Under the pieces are notes generated by a model, which saw only the letters and a list, made by a program, of their open reading frames with translations, was not told the origin of the DNA and searched no databases. Shown here one piece after another: positions 52,324 to 62,000 of a stretch of 64,000 nt of DNA. Numbering within the stretch: the stretch's first letter is position 1; each line of letters starts with the position of its first letter. A program made the position numbers and the translations under genes. Origin of the DNA: Thraustochytrium sp. TN22 (Eukaryota > Sar > Bigyra > Thraustochytrida > Thraustochytriidae); NCBI GenBank assembly GCA_013306675.1, contig JABLUY010000085.1, positions 64,435 through 128,434 on the forward strand, given 5' to 3'.

Positions 52324-54546
52324 ATGAAGGCTTCGCTTGCGGCCGTGGCCGCGCTGGCCGGCGTGGGCGCCGCGCAGGCTGTGAGCCTGAGCGCGAAGCC
52401 GGCGGCCGACGCGCTGACCCTGTCCGTGCCGACGACCGGCGAGGCCAAGCCGGTGCTCTTCAGCGGCGCCTCATACGACGCGACGCTGTCGATTGTGTGG
52501 TCCGCCGTGGAGGACGATAACGGCGACCCGATCTTCGAGGACAACGACTATCTGTACTGGTCCCTGAGCCAGGAGGGCGAGGTCATTGCCACCGGCTCGG
52601 AGGCGATCACGACCGCCACCCTTCTGCCGTCGGAGATCTCCCTGGGCCAGGTGTCCGTGGAGAGCGCCGGTGTGGCCACCTTCTCTGCCGCTGTCGCCTT
52701 CTCGGCGAGTGCCCTGGCCGATGCCGACGCCGCGGAGGTGACCCCGAGCGTCATTGGCTCGGGCGTCAGCCTGCTGCCGCTCATCATCACGCTGCTCGTG
52801 GCCATGGCCACCAAGCGCGTGGAGCTCTCGCTCTTCCTGGGCGTCTTCTGGGGCGCCTTTATTGTGAACAACTTCAGCTTCACGGACGCCTTCAAGCGCA
52901 CCCTGGACACCTACATCATGGGCGCCGTGACGAGCGTTGACCACCAGTACGTCATCCTCTTCACGCTCTTCCTCGCCGGCCTCGTCGGCATGATGGAGAA
53001 GTCCGGCGGTGTCTTTGGCATCACCAAGGCCTTCGGCCGCTTCGCCACGACCTCGCGCCGCGGCCAGCTGCTCGGCCTCGCCGCCGGCTGCCTCGTCTTC
53101 TTCGACGACTACGCGAACGCACTCGTCGTTGGCTCCTCGATGCGCCCCATCATGGACTCGCTCATGATCTCGCGCGAGAAGCTCGCCTTCGTCGTCGACG
53201 CCACCTCGGCCCCCATCGCCGCGCTCTTCCCCATCAGCTCCTGGACCGGCTACGAGGCCGAGCTCATCGACGCCGAGCTGCAGCGCATCATCGAGCGTAA
53301 CGGCGGCGTCGCCCCGGACAACTTTCCCGAGACTGGCTACGGTCTCCTTCTCCAGTCCATCCCGTACCGCTTCTACGCCATCTTCATGATCGTCTTCCAG
53401 CTCGTGCTCATCGTGTCCAAGCGCGAGTTTGGCCCCATGCTGGTCGCTGAGCGTAAGGTCCGCGTCGCCGGCCGCACCGACGGTGGTGAAGGCGCGCAGA
53501 AGGGCGCCCACGAGATGCGCCTGGCAAACAGCCCGGTCGAGGGCCAGCCGCTCAAGGCCTGGAACATGCTTGTGCCGCTCTTCTTCCTCGTCTTCTACAT
53601 CCTCTTCGTCTTCATCGAGACCGGCATTGACGCTCAGGAGTCCGATGACTACACTGCCACCGATGTCTTCATGAGCGCTGACTCGTACAGCGGTCTCCTC
53701 TTCGGTACTTTTGCTGCCAGCATCACCGCCATCCTCTTTTACAACCTTCAGTTCAAGGAGGGCGGCGAGGTGGTGCCGCCTACCCCGGCCGCGATCGTGT
53801 CCGCCTTCAAGGGTGAGGAGGGCCCCACCCCGATCCTCAACCTCTATCAGTGCATTGATGCCTGGGTCCAGGGCCTCCTCACCCTCATCCCGGCCATCCT
53901 CGTGCTCACGCTCGCCTGGTCCACCGGCGCCATCATGACTGACGTCGGCACCGACGCGCTCTTCTACGACGCCATTGTCAACAACAACGTCTCCACCACC
54001 CTCCCGGCCATCACATTCCTCATTTCCTTCCTCATCGCCCTCTGCACCGGCACCAGCTGGGGCACCATGGCCATCGTCTTCCCGCTCGTCATCCTCCCGG
54101 CCTTTGACGTCTCCAATGGCAGCCTCGAGATCGTCGTCGGCGTCGTCTCCGGCGTGCTCTCCGGCGCCGTCGCTGGCGACCACTGCTCCGTCATCTCCGA
54201 CACCACCCTGCTCTCCGCCACGGCCAGCCAGTGCGACGTGTGGCGCCACTTCGTCACCCAGGTCGGCTACGCCGTTTTCGTCGTCCTCATCTCCCTTATC
54301 ATGGGCTACCTGCCCATCGGCTCCGACAACTACCCCGTCGGCGCCGCCCTGCCCCTCGGCATGCTCGTCACCCTCATTCTCACCTACCTCTTCTCCGTCC
54401 CGGTTGAGCATCCCGAGGGCCGCTACGACATTCTCACCGAGCTCTACCTCAAGATCTCCAAGAACTCCGCGCTCGCCGAGCTCAAGACGGCCACCGTTGA
54501 GTACGTTGCCGGCGGTGTCTCCTCCAAGACCATCTCTCCCGCGTAA
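52324..54546 (+). CDS. NhaC-family Na+/H+ antiporter with signal peptide
   Basis: A 740-residue antiporter of the NhaC-type Na_H_antiporter family, exchanging Na+ for H+ across a membrane. Residues 1-19 look like a cleavable signal peptide (MKASLAAVAALAGVGAAQA). About 120 residues of Ser/Thr/Asp-rich, beta-like sequence follow before the first membrane segment near 142. Family signatures are CLVFFDDYANALVVGSSMRP (256-275), SREKLAFVVDATSAPIAALF (283-302) with ISSWTGYE, LCTGTSWGTMAIVFPLVI (573-590) and SGAVAGDHCSVISDTTLLS (613-631). The acidic FDDYAN and GDH...SD residues are those expected in the ion path. A hydrophilic loop (about 375-410) lies mid-protein and the tail is cytosolic. The ATG at 52324 sits after an A-rich leader (AAGACAACCAAGAAG), a good eukaryotic start context. 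Confidence 0.92.
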   Translation: MKASLAAVAALAGVGAAQAVSLSAKPAADALTLSVPTTGEAKPVLFSGASYDATLSIVWSAVEDDNGDPIFEDNDYLYWSLSQEGEVIATGSEAITTATLLPSEISLGQVSVESAGVATFSAAVAFSASALADADAAEVTPSVIGSGVSLLPLIITLLVAMATKRVELSLFLGVFWGAFIVNNFSFTDAFKRTLDTYIMGAVTSVDHQYVILFTLFLAGLVGMMEKSGGVFGITKAFGRFATTSRRGQLLGLAAGCLVFFDDYANALVVGSSMRPIMDSLMISREKLAFVVDATSAPIAALFPISSWTGYEAELIDAELQRIIERNGGVAPDNFPETGYGLLLQSIPYRFYAIFMIVFQLVLIVSKREFGPMLVAERKVRVAGRTDGGEGAQKGAHEMRLANSPVEGQPLKAWNMLVPLFFLVFYILFVFIETGIDAQESDDYTATDVFMSADSYSGLLFGTFAASITAILFYNLQFKEGGEVVPPTPAAIVSAFKGEEGPTPILNLYQCIDAWVQGLLTLIPAILVLTLAWSTGAIMTDVGTDALFYDAIVNNNVSTTLPAITFLISFLIALCTGTSWGTMAIVFPLVILPAFDVSNGSLEIVVGVVSGVLSGAVAGDHCSVISDTTLLSATASQCDVWRHFVTQVGYAVFVVLISLIMGYLPIGSDNYPVGAALPLGMLVTLILTYLFSVPVEHPEGRYDILTELYLKISKNSALAELKTATVEYVAGGVSSKTISPA

Positions 54547-55093
54547 TCTTCCGTCGCCATTCGCGTCGAGACGAATGCAGAGACCACATCTGTGCAGCCC
54601 CATCTGCCCGTGTTCTCTGCGCGCCTCTCCCCTTTTGGGTCAAGAAGAGAGAAGAGTTGACCACAGACGCCGAACTCGAGCACCGACTCCAAGTCGTTCG
54701 TGTTGCCGTGGCTGGCTAGCTGGGACTGGCTTCAACCTCTCTCTTCGTCCCTGCGAAGGCACTTTTGTCTTTTTTCCCAAAATCATCAAACCATGTTTCC
54801 AAGACAAAAAATTCTCCAAGCTGACAACCACCATGGCCACTGAGATAGCAGCATAGCATCTACAAGCATGCCAAGGGAGTGTTGAAGAACAAAACGGTGC
54901 CGCCATGCGTCGAGCTCACTGCACTGCACCGCGGCCGCTCGGATTATCACCGTGACACTGTTTCCCGTAACGCTCGTTTCGTAAACCGACTTGGAGGAGC
55001 TTTACAGCGGCCTGAGCCTGATGATGATCAGATGAGGTGAGCGCGGACTCGCGTGTCTGTCTGATCATATGATCAGTCCCGCTGGCTGACGTG
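54547..55093. other. Spacer between the antiporter and CDF-like genes
   Basis: No gene seen. It holds the antiporter's 3' untranslated region, an AT-richer patch near 54770-54830 and a short palindromic ATGATCAGAT/TGATCATATGATCA region near 55020-55075 just ahead of the next gene. Confidence 0.45.
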
Positions 55094-55987
55094 ATGAGCT
55101 CTGCAACAACATCGGCGTCGGCGACGGGGCCCTCGCAGCCCTCGCAGGCCACGCCCATCGCGCCGACAGCGCACGTCGCGTCGCCCAAGCTGCCGCTCTC
55201 GCCTGCTGCCTCGGGCTCTTCACGACAGGATCATGACGAGCAGCGTCACGCGCACGAGTACGCGCTGCGCGCGAGCGTGGCGCTCTTCGGCGGCTTCGCG
55301 GTGGCGCAAAGCGTGGCGGCGGCCTCCGCGCGGAGCCTCGCTCTCATGGGCGACGCAGCCGCCATGCTCGTAGATACGCTCGCCTATGCGCTCAACCTCT
55401 ACGCGGAGCGACGCAAGCTGCGCCGCCGCGGTCGCCTCTCCTTGGTCGACGTGATGCAGCTCGAGGTGTACGTGCCGCTTTGCAGCGCGGTCTTGCTGCT
55501 CATGGTGGTCATGGCGGTCGTCTGGTCCGCTGTCTCGACGCTGCTGGGAACACCCAGCCCAACGAGCATAGAGGAACGCCGCCCCTCCGCGCGCTGGCCC
55601 CTGGTCTTCGCCTCGGCCAACCTGGTCATCGACCTCATCTGCGTCTGCTTCTTCGCTCGCAGCGCGCTTCTGCACCGAGCCGTTCCAGTACCCTTTGCGT
55701 TTTCCAGTTCGCGCAATGTGAACATGTGCTCCGCGTGGACGCACGTCATCGCCGACTTGCTCCGCAGCATCACTGTGCTTGCCTCCTCTCTACTCATCCT
55801 CACCCACCCGTACTGGAACGCAGCGCTCGTCGACAGCATCGCAGCGCTCGTCGTCAGCGCCGTCATCCTTGGTCTCGCCGCGCCGCTCCTCGCGGCCGCG
55901 TGGATCCAGTACGGCATCGTGGAGGACGCTTGGCGGGACCGCCTCTACGGAGGAGAGGCTGAGGAGACGGCCAAATTTCTGCCATGA
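55094..55987 (+). CDS. Cation diffusion facilitator-like membrane protein
   Basis: A 297-residue membrane protein resembling CDF (zinc/manganese efflux) transporters. A Ser/Pro/Thr-rich N-terminus (1-50) and a His/Asp patch (QDHDEQRHAHEY) precede about six hydrophobic segments. The second is SLALMGDAAAMLVDTLAYAL (81-100) and the fifth is NMCSAWTHVIADLLRSITVL (210-229), both characteristic of the family. In CDFs four polar residues in these two helices bind the metal. Here the fifth helix keeps His217 and Asp221 and the second keeps Asp94, but the position usually occupied by His or Asp four residues before it is Ala90. The C-terminal cytosolic domain typical of many CDFs is nearly absent. The ATG at 55094 follows a GTG. 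Its stop lies 48 bases from that of the large convergent gene. Metal choice and activity are uncertain. Confidence 0.72.
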   Translation: MSSATTSASATGPSQPSQATPIAPTAHVASPKLPLSPAASGSSRQDHDEQRHAHEYALRASVALFGGFAVAQSVAAASARSLALMGDAAAMLVDTLAYALNLYAERRKLRRRGRLSLVDVMQLEVYVPLCSAVLLLMVVMAVVWSAVSTLLGTPSPTSIEERRPSARWPLVFASANLVIDLICVCFFARSALLHRAVPVPFAFSSSRNVNMCSAWTHVIADLLRSITVLASSLLILTHPYWNAALVDSIAALVVSAVILGLAAPLLAAAWIQYGIVEDAWRDRLYGGEAEETAKFLP

Positions 55988-56035
55988 CACATACACACAC
56001 AGACACATGCCCACCCGGATACGATCTCCAACTAT

Positions 56036-59000
56036 CTACAACTCAGGGTCGTGTTGCGGGTCCATCTCGTCACGGAAGAGGCGCTCCAACGCATCGTCCA
56101 CCGTGAGCGACCGCGCGCGGTGGCTGAGCGGGAAAAACACCGTGGCACGGCGCAGATGCTCATCAAGCCCCGCGCGCGCTCGCACGGTGTCCAGGTCGGC
56201 GCGCAGCGAGCGCACCATCTCTCGCAGCTTGCGCTGCTGAGACCCGTCGCCGCCCTGGCGCAGGACCTGCTCGTGTTCGTGCGCCAGCCTCGCGTGCGTC
56301 TGCTCCAGCTCGTGGAGCCGCGCGCGCGCCTTCGCCTCGGACCTGCGCGAGGCGCCAATCTGGGCGCGGAGCAGGGCCAGCGCCTCCGCCGGCTCCAGGC
56401 TCTGCGCCGGCGCCGCCAGCAGCTCGTTCACCTTGTCCAGCCGCCGGTTCGCGTGGCGTGAGTGCGCCTCCAGGACCTGGCGGTCACGGTCCGCCTCGCG
56501 CTGCAGCTGCCGCAGCTCGGCCTCCAGCCGCTCCTTGTCCCTGCGCGCGCCGCGCAGCGCGCTGCTCGCCGCCTTCTCCTGCTCCGCGTTCACGCGTCGC
56601 AGCGCATCCACCTCGGCACGTAGCCCGTCGATCTCCTGCAGGTGCCGCACCACAAGCCCGCGCGACTGCCTCGTGGCTTTGTCCTCTCCTCCGCCCACGG
56701 AAGGCACCACCACCGCTGCCAGCAGACGCCGCTTCTGGTCTTCGCTGCGCGCCAGCGTCTGCAGGTGGCCCAGGAGGGACTCAATCACCACCTGTTGCCG
56801 CCGCAGCGCTTCCTCCGGCTCCATGCTCAGAAGCGTCTTCAGGTCGTGCACGCGCCCTGCCTTGTTGCCCACCGGCGACCGCGAGGCGGCCGACAGCGCG
56901 GATGTGGACCTGCGCTGGCCACGGGTCATGTTCATGGTCTCCCGGTTCTCGTCTGGACTCGCCGCGTGCGTGCTGCGCCGGACCGACAATCGGGGCTTGC
57001 GCAGCGACGCTCGGCGGCGGCCCGCAGACCGCGTCGGGGAGGGGTCTGCATCCACCTCCGGCATCCCGGCGCCTGGACCGCCTTCACCACCACCCTCATC
57101 GCCCTCCACCATCTCCGGAAGCGCCTCATCGCCGCCGCCACCGCCGCCGCCGCCAAACAGGGGAAACATGGACTCGTCGCCGCCCGTAGCGCCCAAGTCC
57201 AAGGTGAGCGCACCCTGGTCGGCGAGCAGCCGGTTCGATCGCTCTGTGAGCTCGCGCACCTGACCCAGCACCTGGCCGCGCGCCTGGGCGACCTCTCGCG
57301 CACCCACGGCGTGTTCATACAGCCCGCGCCAGCCCTTCTTCAGCACAAACACCTTCATGTGGCCAGCGACTCGCCGTAGGCTTGCGCGTTGCAGGCTCTG
57401 CAGCTGTGCCGTGGCGCACCACGCGCGGAAGCTCGTGCCAAGGGCCCGGGACTCCAGCTTGCCCTGCAGCGACTGCGTCTTGGCCAGCCGCCACGTGACG
57501 AGCCCATGCCAGTGCGCAAAGCACGATGCCAGCGCCCAGCCGTCGCGCCGAGCGGCCATCCGCCGCACGCGCCGGCTGCGCCGCATCTGCGCGGCCCAAG
57601 CCTCGAAACACCCCTGCGCGCGCCTGCTGCCGCGCTGTCCGCGCAGCACGCTCACGACGCGACGACGCCGCACACGGGCGTCCTGCGCCACCCGCCGCCA
57701 CTGCCTGAAGAGAACCTCCAGCTGCACGCGCGTCCGCTGCCGCGCCTCGAAGGACACCATCTTCCCGCGCTGCCGCAGCAGCGCCGATTGCACGCGAGCC
57801 CAGGACCGCCACGCATCCAGGGCGCGCCGACAGTGGTAGCCGACGAAGCGCTTGAAGCAGCGCCGCAGGAGCGTGCGCTTGCGCGCCGCCAGCTCGCGCA
57901 GCCGCTCCTGCTCTGCCAGCTCGCGCTCACTGAGCCCCTGGTGCCGCACCCACCGCGTAAATGCCCACCACAGCTGCGTGGTCCGCGTGCGCGTGCATAT
58001 TCGCAGGAGAACGCGCATGCGGATGCGCTTCGCCATGGCCTGCCGCCGCCAGGCGCGCAACACGCTCAGCATGAACTGTCGCCGCGCGCGCTCCGACCGC
58101 CGCGCCACCACGCTCGCCCATGCGCCGAAGACGCGCACCAAGCGGACACGCCGCTGCGTCGCGTGCCGCCACGCAAAGCTGCGCCACAGGGCCCAGCACT
58201 TGGCCAGTTGTGCGCGCGTGCGACGCTCCAGGGCGCCTTGCAGGGAGACCGACCGCATGCGCGCCGCCTTGTGCGCATGCGTGCGCCATCCTCGTAGAAC
58301 GCGCGCCCGCGTCCGCCGCGCCTCCAGCGCCTGCCGCAGGCCCCAGAACGCGCGCCGCATTCGCGAGGAGCGCGCCTGACGCAGCGCGACATGAAGAAGC
58401 CGCCGCCGCCGCTCCCGCTGCGCGAGCACCCCCTGCGACCACTGCACAAACGCGAGCCGCACCTGCACGTTCTGCAGCCGCCGTGACGAGCTCAGCGCGC
58501 GACGGCTCGCCTCCCGCGAGACCTCGACCTGCTCCCGCCAAGCCGCGACCACCCTGCGCGCATGCGCGAGCTGCCGCCGCTTCAGTCGCGCCGCCTGCGC
58601 CACGGCGTCAGGCTCCACCTCGCGCGCCGGCTGCACCGCCCGGTGCCACACCAGAAGCCCGTAGAGCAGCCGGACCGCGTCGCTGCTAGACGCCTCGTGC
58701 GCGGTCACCCTGATCGCGCGGCGCCAAAGCCTGTGCGCGGACGCAACCCGGTGCCAGCCCCGCAGCGCTGTTCTCTTCCTCAGCCTGTCCGTGGACCGCT
58801 GGTAGCGGTCTTCGAGCTCCGCACGTACCCAGTCTGCGACCGCGACCTCTCTGTGGGACGCCTCTTCCCGCTGCTCTTGCGTGACATCCGGCTGTCCCGC
58901 GTCGCCCGGCAGGGAGGGCGGCGCTGTCCTGCGCCGCTGTAGGGAGCGCTGCGCAGGAACGCCGAGGCCTCGTGGCGTTGGCGTCTTTGGCCGCGGGACA

Positions 59001-62000
59001 GTGGCCTGCTTCTGCTGACGCGACGACCGCGTGGCCCGGACCTCAGCCTCGAGCGCCCGAATGCGCTCTCTGGCAGCGCGCAGCTGCGGCTGCGCTTGCT
59101 GGGGCGCGGCGCGAGCCTGCGCCGCTGCGAGCTGCTCCTTGAGGCTGTCCAGCTCCCTGCGAGAGGCGCGCACTTCGTCGGACGCCTCCTGCGAAATCTT
59201 CTCGAGCGACGCCATGCGGGCCTGAGCAGCAGCCAGCTCAAACTTGAGCTCGGATGCGCTTTCCGTTCGCAGCTGGACCCTTTCCAGCGCGGCGATGCGA
59301 GCCTGGGCGGCAGCAAGCTCGGCCTCGAGCTCAGGGTTGGCCTTTTGAGCAACGCATGCGCTGCGTTCTTCTGCAGCGCGCGCGCGTGCTTCCGCGGCCT
59401 CGAGGGCCGCTGCGAGACTCGCGCGCTCGCTCTCGTTGGCTAACGCGCGCGCCTCGCCAGCGGCCTTGAGCGCCTCGAGCTGCACCTCCGCGTTGTGCTC
59501 GGCACGCTCGGCGCGATCCTCCACGGCCTGCAGATGCCCGGCAAGCTGAGCGGACGAGGCGCCTTCGGCCTTGGACGCCTGAGCGAGCTCCCGGACGGCC
59601 TCCCTGAAGGACTGCAGCAGGCTGTCGTCTCGGGTCGGGCCTTCCTCCTCAGACGCCCGCAGCGCCTCACTTGCCTCGCCCCGTTTCGTACGAGCCTTCG
59701 CCTCGGCCTCTGCGCGTGCCGCGCTTGCCTCTGCACGTTCCGCAGCAACCTTTGCGCGCTCTGCCGCCTCGCAGGCGCGCTCTACGGCGTCCGACGCCCG
59801 CTGGCGTCCCGTCGTCGGCTGGGCGTACATGCACTCGACCTGGCGGCGTAAGCGCTGCACTTCGTCATCCCGTTGGGCACAGGTGTTCTCCATTTGCCGA
59901 CGAAGGCTCTGCACCTCGTCTTCCTTCCGGGCGCAGGTCTCCTCGAGCTGCTGGCGCAGCCTCCGCACCTCGTCTTCCTGGCGAGCGCATGTTTCCTCCA
60001 GGGCCCGCCGCTCTTGCTCCTGGCGGGCGCGGTCCACTTCAAGGTCCTCTCGTTCCTTGAGGGGTCCACCGTTTTGCTCGTGATCATGCTGCTCATGCTG
60101 TTGTCGTACGCCGTGCTCCTGGTGCCGCTGCGCGAGGTCTTTCTCAAGGGCTGCCGTCTCTGTGCGCAGCTTCGCCGCTTCTTGCTGGGCCGCCACCTCC
60201 CTGCCGCGTGCTTGCTGCGCTCGCCACCGCGCAAAGGCGAGCTGAAGGCGCTTGGAGCGTGCATACCGTGCGGCAAGGCGCCATGAAGCAAACACGAGTC
60301 GCGTGAGCACCCCAGCTCTACGCGTAGCGAGCTTCTTGACAGCTCGATGATGCGAAAGGAGCCTACGCCACCGCGAGAGGGCGCTCCGGAGGCGGTCCCG
60401 TGCGCGTCCTCGTAAGAACGCTGCAAGCGCTCGTGCCGCAGCACGCTGCGCGGCGTGCTCCAAGGACACCGCCTCCTCCTTGGCAGAGCGAGACAATGCG
60501 CGCCGCGCCGCGAGCGCGGCGAACGCTCGACGTCTGCGGCGATCCACGATGACCCGAGAAATGTACACAAGCCGCTCCGCTGCCACGCGGCGGCGATGCC
60601 TGCGTGCGCGAGCAAAGAGGCGCCACGCCGCGAGGCAATGCGAGAGCGCGCTCCGGCGTGTGGTCCGGGACAACGACCGTCCGAGCTGGCCAGTTCGCCG
60701 CGCTAGGTCGCGCCGTGGTACCAGCGCGCACCAACGCGCCCAGGCGCGCGCGAGCTGTGCGCGGTTGCGCGAGAAGAACATGAGGTTCAGGTCCTTGAGC
60801 GCGCTGGTCTGCTCGCTGATGCGGAGCTCCTCCGTCAGATCCTGCAGCTCGTGCAGATGATCGCCCTGCCGCGGGGAGCTCGTGCCCGCGTTGCTGGAAG
60901 CCTGCCTCGCCCCCCTGCGCGCGGCCGCCGAAGCCCGCGCCACGGTCCGCCACCCGCTCGCGTGCATCCGCAACGAGTTATCGCGACGGCGACGGGAAAA
61001 TCTCGCCAATGCCAAGGCGCGCTTCCACCGCCCAAGGCGGGCGCGCATAGCCGTCTCTTCGCCCCGGCGGCGAACACGCTCAAGCGCGTGCACGAGCCAC
61101 TGCGCTGCTAGCCGCTGGCGCGTGGTTTGCGTTGCAGGCAGAGGCGAGTTTCGCGAGGGTTGGCACTCGGCCCGCCAGCGCTGCAGGCACCTCCGCAGCA
61201 CGCAGCGGTCATGATGGCGGGAGAGACTGCGTTCGGCCGCGCTGAGGCGCTCTGCGCAATGTTTCCACCGCCCAAAGCCACGTCGCGCCTGGTCCGCCGC
61301 CCAGCGGCGGCCGAGCCGAGCAAGACGAGCGAGCCCACTGCGCATCCTGCCGCCGTGGTTTTCGGTGGCGCCGTGTTGGGCCTCGCCGCCCTCTTCACCT
61401 TCGTCTACGACGACCTCGTCGGGGTCAAGTGGCTTGGCCGCCCAGGCCTGCGCCGGGGTGCGGGAGGCGGAGGACGACCTCAAAGGCGGCGGCGGCGACA
61501 CCGATTGGCGCGAGCCCGGTCGGCCGGACGACCTGAGCGGCGGCGACACCGATTGGCGCGGGCCTGGCCGTCCGGTGCCCTCGCCATCGTCGCCGTCGAG
61601 CGCATCGGACGTGAAGAAGCTGTCGTCATTGCGGCGGTCGAAGCTGCCAAAGTCTCGTGACCACGATGCCGGGCTCGTGCGCGCGCTGGACCGCGGCGCG
61701 GGCGCGGGTGACTCGCTGTGCAGCTCGTGCAGCTGGAGCGGCGAGTCTCTTGACGAGTCCGACGACCGCCTCCTCGCAGGAGGGGAGCGCCGCCTTCTTC
61801 GGCTGCGAGGCGCCTCCGGCGTTGGCCCCTCGGCCTGCCGCTGGACTGCCGCGCGCTCCAGTTCGCTCACGCGGCCCGCGAGCCGCCTAAGCGCCGCAAT
61901 ATCCTCACTGTGGAGAAGGTTTGTGCCAGCGGCCAGGCTGTGCACGGCCGCTGCGAGACGCGGTGTGGTGGCGAGGTTCTCAAGCGCATCGAGCCGCTGA

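Noticed and set aside
52471-54603. 710-codon minus-strand frame opposite the NhaC antiporter
   Set aside because: Antisense shadow, almost entirely charged residues and Gly, no domain.
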